A stretch of 64,000 bases of DNA from Azorhizobium doebereinerae UFLA1-100. Its GTDB lineage: Bacteria; Pseudomonadota; Alphaproteobacteria; Rhizobiales; Xanthobacteraceae. The notes under the pieces were generated by a model. That model saw only the letters and a program-made list of their open reading frames with translations, searched no databases and was not told the origin of the DNA. Location of the stretch: assembly GCF_000473085.1 (NCBI RefSeq), contig NZ_AXBA01000011.1:109886-173885 (forward strand), given 5' to 3'. A program made the translations under genes and the position numbers. Positions 26,311-35,471 of the stretch are shown piece after piece (position 1 is the stretch's first letter; each line of letters starts with the position of its first letter).

Positions 26311-27306
26311 ATGCCGTCAGACTGGACCATGGCTCGCTATGTGGCCATCGCCTGCGCCGTGGTCGCGCTGTTTCTCGCGGCTTGGGTCATCTCCGACGTG
26401 CTGCTGCTGGTCTTCGCCGCCATTCTCGTGGCGGTGGGGCTGCATGGGCTCTCGCATACGGTCACCCACTACACGCGCTGCCCGCCGAAGGCCGCGCTGG
26501 CCATCGTCTGCCTGGCCGTCGCCGGCCTGCTCGCGGCCATCTCCTACCTGTTCGGCAACATCATCAGCGCGCAGGTGAAGGAGCTGTTCCATCGGCTGCC
26601 GTCCGCGTGGCAGACCTTCCAGGACGAGTTCCACCTGCATGGCATGACCGACGACCTGATGCGCCGGGCCGAGGCGGCGGCGCCCTCCGGCGCCACCCTG
26701 CTGTCGGCCGTGCGCGGCGTCACCGCCAATGTCACCAACGTGCTGCTGGGCATCTTCCTGGTGGTGGTCGGCGGGCTCTATTTCGCCGTGCAGCCGCAGC
26801 TCTATCGCAACGGGTTGCTGGCGCTGGTCCCGGCGCAGCACCGGGCGGCGGCGGGCCGGCGGCTCGACGACGTGGGCGAGGCGCTGCGCTGCTTCCTGAA
26901 GGCCCAGCTCATCGCCATGGTGGTGGTCGGCCTGCTGAGCGGCATCGGGCTGGCTATCCTCGGCATTCCGGCCGCGCTGGCGCTCGGCCTGTTCGCGGGG
27001 CTGGCGGAATTCGTGCCCATGGTGGGGCCGGTGATGGCGGCGATCCCGGCGCTGCTGCTGGCGCTGACCGTCGGCCTCGATTCCACGCTCTATACCTTGC
27101 TGCTGTTCGTCGTGGTGCAGCAGGTGGAGAGCAACCTCATCTCGCCGCTGCTGCAGCAGGAACTGGTGTCGCTGCCGGCGGCGGTCACGCTGTTCTCGGT
27201 GGTGGCGTTCGGCACGCTGCTGGGGCCGCTCGGGCTGCTGCTGGCGACGCCGCTCACCGTGCTCGTGTTCGCGCTGGCGCGGCCGGAAGGCCATTGCCGG
27301 CGCTGA
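26311..27306 (+). CDS. AI-2E family transporter (PerM-like)
   Basis: About 331 residues with seven to eight predicted membrane helices of the AI-2E/PerM (TqsA) family. Two N-terminal helices flank a soluble stretch (about 90-145), and a C-terminal bundle carries GLFAGLAEFVPMVGPVMAAIPA and VVVQQVESNLISPLLQQ, the family signature. Members export autoinducer-2 or act as Na+/H+ antiporters or general permeases; substrate cannot be assigned. The start is uncertain: ATG 26311 and ATG 26329 are both possible, and neither has a strong ribosome site. It lies 90 bases after fadD on the same strand. Confidence 0.85.
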   Translation: MPSDWTMARYVAIACAVVALFLAAWVISDVLLLVFAAILVAVGLHGLSHTVTHYTRCPPKAALAIVCLAVAGLLAAISYLFGNIISAQVKELFHRLPSAWQTFQDEFHLHGMTDDLMRRAEAAAPSGATLLSAVRGVTANVTNVLLGIFLVVVGGLYFAVQPQLYRNGLLALVPAQHRAAAGRRLDDVGEALRCFLKAQLIAMVVVGLLSGIGLAILGIPAALALGLFAGLAEFVPMVGPVMAAIPALLLALTVGLDSTLYTLLLFVVVQQVESNLISPLLQQELVSLPAAVTLFSVVAFGTLLGPLGLLLATPLTVLVFALARPEGHCRR

Positions 27307-27553
27307 GGACGCAATGGGCGGATGCGCCACGGTTTGCGGTCGCCCGCGCGCCGTGTATGTTCGCGCGCCCTGCGCCTCCCGCGCCGGCCGGGATCGCCCG
27401 ATCCCTCGGCCATCGCGTGGGCCTCCTGCCCGCGCAGGGGCGGCGGTTCAGCCGTCGGGTAGGCCCGTCCGGGCCGGCCTGTGTTTCAGCTATACGGCGC
27501 GCCGGCGGCCTTCGCCCTGGCGGCTGCCGCAGGGGTACGGGGAAGACGCTTGC

Positions 27554-28924
27554 ATGGCCCGCGATACCACGGACGCCACTCCCATCTGCTCGCGTGATGA
27601 GCTGGTGGCCTATCTCGAGGCCGGCAACAAGCCGGAGGCCTCTTTCCTACTCGGGACCGAGCACGAGAAGATTCCCTTCACCCTCGGCCGCCACGAGCCC
27701 GTTCCCTATGACGGCGAGAAGGGCATCCGCGCCATCCTGGAAGGCATGCGCGACGTGCTCGCCTGGGACCCTATCCTGGAAGGCGAGACCATCATCGGGC
27801 TGGCCGACCCGCGCGGCGGCGGCGCCATCTCGCTGGAGCCGGGCGGCCAGTTCGAACTGTCCGGCGCGCCGCTCGCCTCGATCCACGAGACCTGCTCGGA
27901 GCTGAACACCCATCTCGCGGAAGTGCGCAAGGTGGCCGAGCCGCTGGGCGTCGGCTTCCTCGGCATCGGCATGAGCCCGAAGTGGAGCCGCGCCGAGACG
28001 CCGGTGATGCCCAAGGGCCGGTACAAGATCATGGCCGGCTATATGCCCAAGGTGGGCAAGCTCGGCCTCGACATGATGTTCCGCACCTGCACAGTGCAGG
28101 TGAATCTCGACTTCTCCTCCGAGGCGGACATGGTGGAGAAGCTGCGCGTCAGCCTCGCGCTCCAGCCGGTGGCCACCGCGCTGTTCGCCAACTCGCCCTT
28201 CACCGAGGGCAAGCCCAACGGCTTCCTGTCGTTCCGCTCGGAAATCTGGCGCGACACCGACAATGCCCGCTCCGGCATGCTGCCGTTCGCCTTCGAGCCG
28301 GGCATGGGGTTCGAGCGCTACGTGGACTATGCGCTCGACGTGCCGATGTATTTCCTCAAGCGCGGCGAGGGCTATATCGACGTGTCCGGCTCGTCCTTCC
28401 GCGACCTGCTGGCGGGGCGGCATCCGGCCGTCCCGGGCGAGAGCGCCACGCTGGCGGACTGGATCAACCACCTCTCGACCATCTTCCCGGAAGTGCGGTT
28501 GAAGCGCTATCTGGAGATGCGCGGCGCCGATGCCGGCCCGTGGGCCAAGCTCTGTGCGCTGCCCGCCTTCTGGGTGGGGCTGCTCTATGACCGGCAGAGC
28601 CTGGACGCCGCCTGGCAGATCGCCAAGGACTGGACCGCGCAGGAGCGCCAGAAGCTGCGCGACGACGTGCCCCGCCTCGGACTGAAGGCGCAGATCGCCG
28701 GCCGCAGCCTGCATGACGTCGCCCGTGACGTGCTGGCGCTGTCCCGCGCCGGGCTCGTGCGCCGCCGGCGCCTGGACAGCCAGGGCCGCGACGAGACGCG
28801 CTTCCTCAGCCCCATCGAGGAGGTGGTGGCCACCGGCCGCACGCCGGCGGATGTGCTGCTGGAGCGCTTCCACGGCGCCTGGGAAGGCTCGGTGGAGCCG
28901 GCGTTCGAGGAACTGGCCTACTGA
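27554..28924 (+). CDS. gshA: Glutamate-cysteine ligase, plant/alphaproteobacterial type
   Basis: 456-residue enzyme joining glutamate and cysteine in the first step of glutathione synthesis. It starts with SRDELVAYLEAGNKP, then the substrate region LLGTEHEKIPF, then GLADPRGGGAISLEPGGQFELSG (metal/glutamate binding) and MFRTCTVQVNLDFSSEADM, matching the redox-controlled plant-type family rather than E. coli GshA. Length is as expected. ATG 27554 follows GGGGAAG; the frame is open further up but that region is not conserved. It converges with the LysR gene, with a short hairpin between them. Confidence 0.93.
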   Translation: MARDTTDATPICSRDELVAYLEAGNKPEASFLLGTEHEKIPFTLGRHEPVPYDGEKGIRAILEGMRDVLAWDPILEGETIIGLADPRGGGAISLEPGGQFELSGAPLASIHETCSELNTHLAEVRKVAEPLGVGFLGIGMSPKWSRAETPVMPKGRYKIMAGYMPKVGKLGLDMMFRTCTVQVNLDFSSEADMVEKLRVSLALQPVATALFANSPFTEGKPNGFLSFRSEIWRDTDNARSGMLPFAFEPGMGFERYVDYALDVPMYFLKRGEGYIDVSGSSFRDLLAGRHPAVPGESATLADWINHLSTIFPEVRLKRYLEMRGADAGPWAKLCALPAFWVGLLYDRQSLDAAWQIAKDWTAQERQKLRDDVPRLGLKAQIAGRSLHDVARDVLALSRAGLVRRRRLDSQGRDETRFLSPIEEVVATGRTPADVLLERFHGAWEGSVEPAFEELAY

Positions 28925-28930
28925 TCCGGC

Positions 28931-28949
28931 CTCCCGCCACCGGCGGGAG
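28931..28949. terminator. Hairpin between convergent gshA and lysR-type gene
   Basis: Stem CTCCCGCC (28931-28938) / GGCGGGAG (28942-28949), loop ACC, seven bases after the gshA stop. No T-run on either side, so termination strength is doubtful. Confidence 0.4.
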
Positions 28950-28963
28950 CGCCAAGCGCGCGG

Positions 28964-29845
28964 CTATTCCGCCGCGTCCGCTTCGGTGAGGTTGTCGAGG
29001 CCCTGGATGATGTGGTGGGCCAGCGCGTCCGCCAGCACCGAGGGCTCATGGCGGTTGCGCAGCAGGCCGATGTCGCAGGGCGGCAAAGGCGGGAAGCCCT
29101 CCGCCGCGCCCAGCACCCGCATGCCTGGCCGCAGCGCCGATTCCGGCACCACGGAGACGGCAAGGCCCGCCAGCACGGCGGCCGATACCGCGCCGTGGTT
29201 GGGGCTGCTGTAGAGCACGCGATAGCCCCGCCCGGCGGCGTTCAGCCGCGTCATCGCCACGTCTCGCCACTGACAGGTGGGCTGGCCCAGGGCCAGCGGG
29301 GTCGGCATTTCCAGATGCGCGGAATGGCGCAGCGAGCCGACCCACAGCAGGCGCTCGCGGCGGATCACCTGGGCGTTGCGTCCGGTGATGTCGGTGGCGG
29401 TGATGATGGCGAGGTCGATATTGCCGGCGGCGATGCTCTCGTTCAGCCGGAAGCTCGGCTCGCACACTACGGTCAGTTCCACCGAGGGATGGGTGCGCGA
29501 GAAGCGGGCCATGATGTCCGGCAGGTAGCGGTCGGCGTAATCGTCCGGCACGCCGAGGCAGACCCGCCCGGACAGGGTGTCGTCGGCGAAGGCGGCCACC
29601 GCTTCCAGATTGAGCTTCACGATGCGCCGGGCGTAATCCAGCAGGCGGTCGCCCTCGGGCGTCAGCCGCGAGGCGCGCCCGTCACGGGCGAACAGCGGCC
29701 GGCCGACCCGGTCCTCCAGCCGTTTCATCTGCATGGACACGGCCGACTGGGTCTTGTGCACCACTTCGGCGGCGCGGGTGAAGCTGCCGGTTTCCGCAAT
29801 AGCGACGAAGGTGCGCAGGTGATCGGTGTCGAGCAGAACGGTCAT
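28964..29845 (-). CDS. LysR-family transcriptional regulator
   Basis: 293-residue LysR regulator. The N-terminal winged HTH (about 6-65) contains LRTFVAIAETGSFTRAAEVVHKTQSAVSMQMKRLE (shown in the sense of its motif order: helix-turn-helix, then the linker helix), followed by the periplasmic-binding-like effector domain. The pattern DTDHLRTFVAIAETGSF resembles the LrhA/HexA subgroup. ATG 29845 gives the standard short N-terminus; starts at 29866 and 29869 are also open. It is divergent from the DUF1127 gene, with 150 AT-richer bases between, a plausible site for its own control. No target pathway is evident. Confidence 0.88.
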   Translation of the reverse strand: MTVLLDTDHLRTFVAIAETGSFTRAAEVVHKTQSAVSMQMKRLEDRVGRPLFARDGRASRLTPEGDRLLDYARRIVKLNLEAVAAFADDTLSGRVCLGVPDDYADRYLPDIMARFSRTHPSVELTVVCEPSFRLNESIAAGNIDLAIITATDITGRNAQVIRRERLLWVGSLRHSAHLEMPTPLALGQPTCQWRDVAMTRLNAAGRGYRVLYSSPNHGAVSAAVLAGLAVSVVPESALRPGMRVLGAAEGFPPLPPCDIGLLRNRHEPSVLADALAHHIIQGLDNLTEADAAE

Positions 29846-30019
29846 GGGCACGGTCTCTGCAATCATCACCCAGGATGATAAATGGGATGAATAACATTCG
29901 CTAGTCTGATTTGAAGCGCTCGGTCACAACCGTCGGGCAGCTGCGGCGCAGCGAAATCGGGTGGCTGTCACCCGTGACCAGGAGGCAGAGATAGCCGGCG
30001 CCCGGCGATGGAGAGCGAC

Positions 30020-30337
30020 ATGGCAAGTCTTGGAGAGATCAGCAGCACGTTCGCGGAACCCTTCGGCACCCGCGTGGCGACGACCGCCCGTCTGGTGGTG
30101 CGCGCGGTGCGCCATATCACCGAGGCCATCGCCCGCCGCAACGAGCTGACCGTGCTCGGCGCCATGAATGACGCCATGCTGCGCGACATCGGCATCGACC
30201 GCGCCGACCTGCGCGACGCGGCGTCCGTGCCGTGGTGGTCGGACCCGACGCAGGTGCTGGTGTCGCGCTCCGTGGAGCGTCAGGCCTCCCGCAAGCTGCA
30301 GCAGCGCCTCGCCGCCCGGCAGCGCATGGCGCCCTGA
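30020..30337 (+). CDS. DUF1127-domain small protein
   Basis: 105-residue basic protein. The conserved DUF1127 segment is LTVLGAMNDAMLRDIGIDRADLRDAA (about residues 40-65, sequence pattern Leu-x2-Leu...LRDIGI-R-D). DUF1127 proteins in alphaproteobacteria are small Arg-rich proteins, some of which bind RNA and affect phosphate or stress responses; this one is longer than the usual 50 residues, with extra N- and C-terminal parts. ATG 30020 has GGAGAG upstream. It has a strong terminator and is transcribed away from the LysR gene. Confidence 0.8.
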   Translation: MASLGEISSTFAEPFGTRVATTARLVVRAVRHITEAIARRNELTVLGAMNDAMLRDIGIDRADLRDAASVPWWSDPTQVLVSRSVERQASRKLQQRLAARQRMAP

Positions 30338-30388
30338 GCGGCGCCGCCCTTTTTCGATTGCGGTCGCGCCCCTCGGGACCGCCGCCTC

Positions 30389-30420
30389 GCCCGCACCGCC
30401 CGTCGGTGCGGGCTCTTTGT
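30389..30420 (+). terminator. Strong intrinsic terminator after DUF1127 gene
   Basis: Perfect 10-bp stem GCCCGCACCG (30389-30398) / CGGTGCGGGC (30404-30413), loop CCCGT, followed by TCTTTGTTTG. Confidence 0.85.
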
Positions 30421-30443
30421 TTGTGCGCCCGCCGAGGACGGCG

Positions 30444-31397
30444 TCAGCGCTTCGGGCCGCCGTGCTCGCGGCCGGAGCTGCGGTCGAGCATCTGGCTCCA
30501 GAAGTCGAACGGATAGAAGCCCGTGGGGCCGCCGGCCTGGCCCTTGCCGGCCTCGAACGGCGAGAAGCCGGGCGGGAAGCCCTGGGCGAAGAACTGCGCG
30601 AAATAGTCCTGGAAGGGCAGGGGGCCACTGAGGGCGGGCTGCGGCGGGGGCGGCGCCACCGGCTTGGGCGCCGGCTGCTGGGCCGCGGCCCAGGCCTGCG
30701 CCGGCATCTGGAAATTGGCCATGGAGGCGCTGATGGCATCCGAGAGCGCCTGCCACGGATTGGCGTTGCGGCTGGCCGCGCCGCGCAGGCCGAACGGCGA
30801 CTGCACCATCATCTGCGCGAAGGAATCGAGCCAGGGGTTGCCGGTGCTCTTGGGAGCCGCCTGCTGCGGCGGCGGGGTCAGGAAGTTGCTCAGCGCGTCG
30901 ATCCAGGGATTGCCGGTGGGCAGCGGCTGGCCGCTGGCCCGCGCCAGCGAGGCCGCCAGCAACTGGTTCATGGCGCCGGACGCCGCCAGCGACTTGGCGA
31001 GCCCGCCCAGCAGCAGGGTGGCGAAAGAGGGCATCACCTGCTTGACCACGGCGGCGGCCAGCCCCGAGGTGGTGGCGGCGTGGTCGGCGACGGCGCGGGC
31101 GACGTCCGGGCTGCCGAACACCGTCTCCAGCACCGGGTCGCCGGGCTTGGCGAGATCCCCGGGCACGGTCGGAGGGTGTTCGTAGAGCCCGCCATAGGGC
31201 CCGCTCATCATCAGCACGGTGAGGTTGGCCATGCCTTCCGGCGACTGCATGGCGCGCTGCATCGCGGCCGAGAACGCCGGCATCAGCGCTTCCATGACCC
31301 GCTGCGCCTGCTGAGCCGACAGGCCGTAAAGGCTCGCCAGGTTCTCGACGCCATGCCCGCCTTGTGCGGCGCGCAGCAATTGTACGAACTGATCCAT
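30444..31397 (-). CDS. DUF937 protein with C-terminal NPW repeats
   Basis: 317-residue protein of unknown function. The N-terminal half (about 1-150) fits DUF937: MDQFVQLLRAAQGG, GLSAQQAQRVMEALMPAFS and VVKQVMPSFATLLLGGLAKSL. The C-terminal half is Pro/Ala/Phe-rich and holds three spaced copies of a short motif with NPW at its core (GNPWIDALS, GNPWLDSFA, ANPWQALSD, about residues 163-225). An aromatic stretch with FQDYFAQFFAQGFPPGF and FYPFDFWSQML follows. No signal peptide or membrane helix. ATG 31397 follows GGGGAGG. It is the downstream neighbour of the MATE gene on the same strand. Confidence 0.7.
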   Translation of the reverse strand: MDQFVQLLRAAQGGHGVENLASLYGLSAQQAQRVMEALMPAFSAAMQRAMQSPEGMANLTVLMMSGPYGGLYEHPPTVPGDLAKPGDPVLETVFGSPDVARAVADHAATTSGLAAAVVKQVMPSFATLLLGGLAKSLAASGAMNQLLAASLARASGQPLPTGNPWIDALSNFLTPPPQQAAPKSTGNPWLDSFAQMMVQSPFGLRGAASRNANPWQALSDAISASMANFQMPAQAWAAAQQPAPKPVAPPPPQPALSGPLPFQDYFAQFFAQGFPPGFSPFEAGKGQAGGPTGFYPFDFWSQMLDRSSGREHGGPKR

Positions 31398-31440
31398 GGT
31401 GGCCTCCCCTGCGCCACCCTACGCCATCATCCCGCCGAAA

Positions 31441-32865
31441 TCACGGGTCGATGGCGACCGCGTCCTGGGGGGAGGAGAGCGCCGGCATCTCCGCCGCTGC
31501 GGGATGGGGCGTGGGGACTTGATTCCCGGCGGCCGCATCGGCGCCGATTTTCTCGATCAGCCGGAAGGCGAAGATCATGGCGGCGACGCCAAAGGCCGCG
31601 GCGCCCAGGGACTGGCCGAGAATCACGCCGTTCGTGCCCATCAGGCGCCCGCCCGCCCACACGAAGGGAACGGTGCCGAGCGTGGCCCGGCCCCAGTTGA
31701 ACAGGGTGGACAGCAGCGGCGCGCCGAGATTGTTGAAGGCGGCGTTGGAGACGAACAGGGCGCCGAGGAACATGAAGCTGCCGGCCGACACCAGGCAGAA
31801 GAAGGAGACGATCTCCTCGCCCTGCGCCGTCAAGCTGAACACCGAGGCGATGCTGTCGCGGCCGAGCGCGAGCAGCACCCAGATCGTGCCCACATAGGCC
31901 AGCGTCAGCAGCAGGCTGTCCTTCAGCGTGGCGCGCAGCCGGTCGAAGCGGCCGGCACCGATGTTCTGGCCGAAGATCGGCCCGACGGCGCCGGTGAGCG
32001 CGAACAACGGGCCGAAGGCCACCGGGATGATGCGCCCGATCACCGCCCAGGCGGCCACCGCATGGTCGCCATAGGGCGCCAGCGCGCTGGTGACATAGGC
32101 GTTGCCCACCGGCGTGGCGATATTGGTGAGGATGGCCGGCACCGCGATGGCGCTGATGGCCGGCACCCGGGTCGCCAGCATGGCGAGCCGCGGGCGGACC
32201 AGCAGGCGGTGGACGCGGCCGCACCAGACCAGGCCGGCCACCGCCATGAACAGCCGCGAGGCGACGCTGGCGGCGGCGGCGCCATCGACGCCCAGCCCGA
32301 GGGCGAGGATGAAGATCGGGTCGAGCGCCGCCATCAGCAGCCCGGCGCCGAGCGTCACCCACATGGCGCGGCCGGCGTCGCCGGTGGCGCGCAAAAGGCC
32401 GGAGCTGACCATGCCGAGGCCGAGCAGGGGCGTGGACAGGGTGATGACGAACAGGAAGCGCTCGGCGATCTGCGCCGTGCGGCCGGTGGCGCCGAGCAGA
32501 TGCAGCAGCGGGCCGATCAGCGGCAGCGAGACCAGGGTGAGGAGAAGGCTCACCACCGTCACATAGACGATGGCCGAGGTGGCGAGCTGCCGGGCCGCGC
32601 GGCGCCGGCCGGCGCCGAGCGCGCGCGACACGGTGGCGGAGGCGGCGATCATGATGCCGAGCGCCACCGAGGTGACGAAGAACATCATCGTGCCGGCATA
32701 GCCGATGGCCGCCGCCAGTTCGGCCTCACCCAGCAGCGAGATGTAGAACAGGTTCAGCAGGTCCACCACGAACACCGCGATGAGGCCGACGGAGCCGGTG
32801 GCGGTCATCACCGCCACGTGCCGCATGATCGGGCCGTGGGTGAAGGTGGGGTGGGAGCGGGTCAT
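31441..32865 (-). CDS. MATE-family efflux transporter
   Basis: 474-residue MATE antiporter with about 12 membrane helices in two matching halves. These proteins export cationic drugs, dyes or metabolites using H+ or Na+. Typical stretches are NLFYISLLGEAELAAAIGYAG in helix 2, the matching second-half segment VAAWAVIGRIIPVAFGP, and GPIFGQNIGAGRFDR in the loop of the second half. Substrate is not predictable. It starts at ATG 32865 and lies 96 bases after the Kef-type gene on the same strand. Confidence 0.9.
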   Translation of the reverse strand: MTRSHPTFTHGPIMRHVAVMTATGSVGLIAVFVVDLLNLFYISLLGEAELAAAIGYAGTMMFFVTSVALGIMIAASATVSRALGAGRRRAARQLATSAIVYVTVVSLLLTLVSLPLIGPLLHLLGATGRTAQIAERFLFVITLSTPLLGLGMVSSGLLRATGDAGRAMWVTLGAGLLMAALDPIFILALGLGVDGAAAASVASRLFMAVAGLVWCGRVHRLLVRPRLAMLATRVPAISAIAVPAILTNIATPVGNAYVTSALAPYGDHAVAAWAVIGRIIPVAFGPLFALTGAVGPIFGQNIGAGRFDRLRATLKDSLLLTLAYVGTIWVLLALGRDSIASVFSLTAQGEEIVSFFCLVSAGSFMFLGALFVSNAAFNNLGAPLLSTLFNWGRATLGTVPFVWAGGRLMGTNGVILGQSLGAAAFGVAAMIFAFRLIEKIGADAAAGNQVPTPHPAAAEMPALSSPQDAVAIDP

Positions 32866-32961
32866 GGAACCTGGGGGTGGGGCGGCGGACGGCTGTTCCT
32901 ACCACGAAAGCCGGCCCGCAGCGCCACGCCGCCGCGGGAGGCAGCCCGCGCTGGCGCGTCC

Positions 32962-34803
32962 TCAGCCGGAGAATTCGGTCTCGTGGCTGAGCACGTCCTG
33001 GGCTTCCGGATTGAGCGGACGGGCCGGCTTCTCCGGCGCGATCAGCGGCTCCGGTTCCACCTTGCGCGGGGTGATCATGTCGATGCCCGCATAGAGCCCT
33101 TCCTCCAACTGGCGCAGCAGGCGGGTGCGGTCGCGCTCGCGCACGTCGGCGACACGCTGGCGGGCCGTCTCCGGGTCGAGGCCGAGGGATTCCAGCGTGC
33201 GGGTGCCGAAGGCGAAGGCCGATTCGACGGTCTCGCGAATCTCGAAATCCACCCCCTTGCGCAGCAGGTCCATGGAATGGACGCGGTCGAAGCTGCGCAC
33301 GAACAGGCGGGCCTGGGGCATGGAGGCCTTCACGATCTCGACGATGCGGGTGGCGGCGTCCTTGTCGTCCACGCACACGGCGATGACCTCGGCGGTCTCG
33401 GCCCCGGCCGAGCGCAGCACGTCGAGCCGGGTGCCGTCGCCATAATAGATGTGCACGCCGAACCGGCCGGCGCTCTGGATCATCTCCACGTCGTTGTCGA
33501 TGATGGTGACGCCCACGTTCTCCGCCAGCAGGCATTGCGAGACCACCTGGCCGAAGCGGCCGAAGCCGATCACCAGCACGGTGCCGTTGGCATCGGTGAA
33601 GTCGTCCGGCTCGGGCTCGGGCGTGGCCTTCCTGAGGCGGGGCAGCAGGACCTCGATGCCGGCGAAGGCCAGCGGGCCGATCATCATGGTCAGCGCCGCG
33701 GTGGCGACGAGCAGGGCCGCCTGCTCCTGGTTCAGGATGCCGTTGGACAGAGCGAGCGGAAACAGCACGAAGGCGAACTCGCCCGCCGGCATCAGCACCG
33801 CCCCGGCGCGCAGGCCGTCCGCCAGGTCGCGGTGGTCGCCGCGATAGAGCACGAAGACCACGGCGAACTTGATGAGGGTGATGACCAGCGCGCCCGACAG
33901 CACGGGGACCAGGTGCGGCACCACTACGCCGAGGTCCAGCGTCATGCCGACGCCCATGAAGAACAGCGCCAGCAGCAGGCCGCGGAAGGCGTCGATATTG
34001 GCTTCCAGCTCGTGGCGGAAGGTGCTTTCCGACAGCAGCAGGCCGGCGAGGAACGCGCCGAGCGCCATGGAGAGGCCGGCGAACGCCATGATGCCCGCCG
34101 CCCCCAGCACCACCAGCAGCGCCGCCGCCGTCATCGCCTCGCGCGCGCCGGAGCGGGCGAGCAGGCGGAACAGGGGATTGAGCAGGAAGCGGCCGGCCAG
34201 CACGATGACGCTGATGGCCGCCAGCATGCCGGCCGCCTGGAGCAGCACGCCCATGGGGTCGCGCGGCGCGGCCGCGTGGTCCGTCGGCGCGATCAGCGGG
34301 ACCAGCGCCAGCAGCGGGACGATGGCGATGTCCTGGAACAGCAGGATGGAGAAGGCGCGCTGGCCGTAGCCGGACGACAGGTCGCCGCGCTCGGACAAGA
34401 GTTGCAGGGCGATGGAGGTGGCGGACATGGCGAGCGCCATGCCGGAGATGACCGCTCCCGCCCAGCCGAAGCCGAGCATGTAGGCCACCCCGGCGATCAC
34501 CGCGCCGGTGATCAGCAATTGCGCCGTGCCGAGGCCGAAGATGTAGCGCCCCATGGACAGCAGGCGCGAGGGCTGGAGCTCCAGGCCGATGAGGAACAGC
34601 AGCAGGACGACGCCGAGTTCCGCAACCGTAATGACGGTGGAGGGATTGGCGACGTTGAGCCCCACCGGGCCGATGGCGATGCCGGACGCAAGGTAGCCGA
34701 CGACGGGGGAGAGGCCGAGGCGCTTGGCCACGGGAACGGAGATGACGGCTGCGGCGAGGAAGGCGAGGGCGCTCAGAAAGAGCGTGTGTTCATCCCCATG
34801 CAT
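32962..34803 (-). CDS. Kef-type K+/H+ antiporter with RCK (TrkA-N) domain
   Basis: 613-residue monovalent cation:proton antiporter-2 (CPA2) protein. A membrane domain of 12-13 helices (about 1-385) includes GLSPVVGYLASGIAIGP and FLIGLELQPSRL. A cytosolic TrkA-N/RCK domain starts near residue 405 with the nucleotide motif VIGFGRFGQVVSQ. KefB/KefC members release K+ and acidify the cytoplasm when glutathione adducts bind the RCK domain; gshA lies 5 kb away, but a functional tie is only a possibility. ATG 34803 is favoured because the frame upstream (to 34863) is not conserved. No KefF/KefG ancillary gene is adjacent. Confidence 0.9.
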   Translation of the reverse strand: MHGDEHTLFLSALAFLAAAVISVPVAKRLGLSPVVGYLASGIAIGPVGLNVANPSTVITVAELGVVLLLFLIGLELQPSRLLSMGRYIFGLGTAQLLITGAVIAGVAYMLGFGWAGAVISGMALAMSATSIALQLLSERGDLSSGYGQRAFSILLFQDIAIVPLLALVPLIAPTDHAAAPRDPMGVLLQAAGMLAAISVIVLAGRFLLNPLFRLLARSGAREAMTAAALLVVLGAAGIMAFAGLSMALGAFLAGLLLSESTFRHELEANIDAFRGLLLALFFMGVGMTLDLGVVVPHLVPVLSGALVITLIKFAVVFVLYRGDHRDLADGLRAGAVLMPAGEFAFVLFPLALSNGILNQEQAALLVATAALTMMIGPLAFAGIEVLLPRLRKATPEPEPDDFTDANGTVLVIGFGRFGQVVSQCLLAENVGVTIIDNDVEMIQSAGRFGVHIYYGDGTRLDVLRSAGAETAEVIAVCVDDKDAATRIVEIVKASMPQARLFVRSFDRVHSMDLLRKGVDFEIRETVESAFAFGTRTLESLGLDPETARQRVADVRERDRTRLLRQLEEGLYAGIDMITPRKVEPEPLIAPEKPARPLNPEAQDVLSHETEFSG

Positions 34804-34916
34804 CCACCTTGTCCCCCCGCGCCCCCGCTGGTGCCCCGCCTTGTGGCGCCCAAGCATGGCCAAACCATGCCGTGCGCGCCCATTTCTTCCACCACCGGTG
34901 GATGGGGCGCGCGCAG

Positions 34917-35471
34917 CTACTTCAGCGCGTCGAAGCCCGGGCCGAAGCCGTTGAGGCCGAGGGGGATGCCGATGCCCTCCTCAGGTGTCTGGAAGATGAT
35001 GAACGTGGCCTGCTTGCCGGTGCGCAGCCGGGCGACGAGGGCATCGTCCATCACCACTTCCGCGACGCAGCCATTGGGCAGGCAGCGCACGAAGCCAGCG
35101 CGGCCCACATCGGTATCGTCGATCTTCAGGCCGAGGCCGGACGGCAGCAGCACGCCGAGCGGGGCGAGCACGCGCAGCAGGCGGCTCTTCTGGTCGGCGG
35201 TGCGCAGCACGATGACGGTGAGGCCGACGTTCGGCCGGTCGTCCGCCTGCACGCTCTGCAGCAGCACGCACTGCTCGCTCTGCGCGCCCGGCGGGGTATC
35301 GCAGCGGATCTGCCAGTCGCCGAACGTCTGCTTCACCACCCCTTGCGCCGCCGCCGGCGTGACGGCGCCCATGCCCAGGACGAGGCCGGCGAGGCCCAGC
35401 GCCGGCAGCAGGCTGCGCAGGCGGGGCAGGGCCGAAGCCAGGGAACGGCGGAAGGGCAGCATCAGCATCAT
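34917..35471 (-). CDS. Invasion-associated locus B (IalB) family protein
   Basis: 184-residue periplasmic protein. A long Sec signal peptide (about 1-43, ending TPAAAQG) is followed by the IalB core: FGDWQIRCDTP, EQCVLLQSV, and the second Cys pair region VRCLPNGCVAEVVMDD. The four Cys likely form two disulfides. IalB was named in Bartonella for erythrocyte invasion, but the family is widespread in free-living alphaproteobacteria, where the role is unknown. Two ATGs in a row (35471, 35468) are possible starts; GGAG lies upstream. It is divergent from the cytochrome oxidase operon. Confidence 0.88.
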   Translation of the reverse strand: MMLMLPFRRSLASALPRLRSLLPALGLAGLVLGMGAVTPAAAQGVVKQTFGDWQIRCDTPPGAQSEQCVLLQSVQADDRPNVGLTVIVLRTADQKSRLLRVLAPLGVLLPSGLGLKIDDTDVGRAGFVRCLPNGCVAEVVMDDALVARLRTGKQATFIIFQTPEEGIGIPLGLNGFGPGFDALK

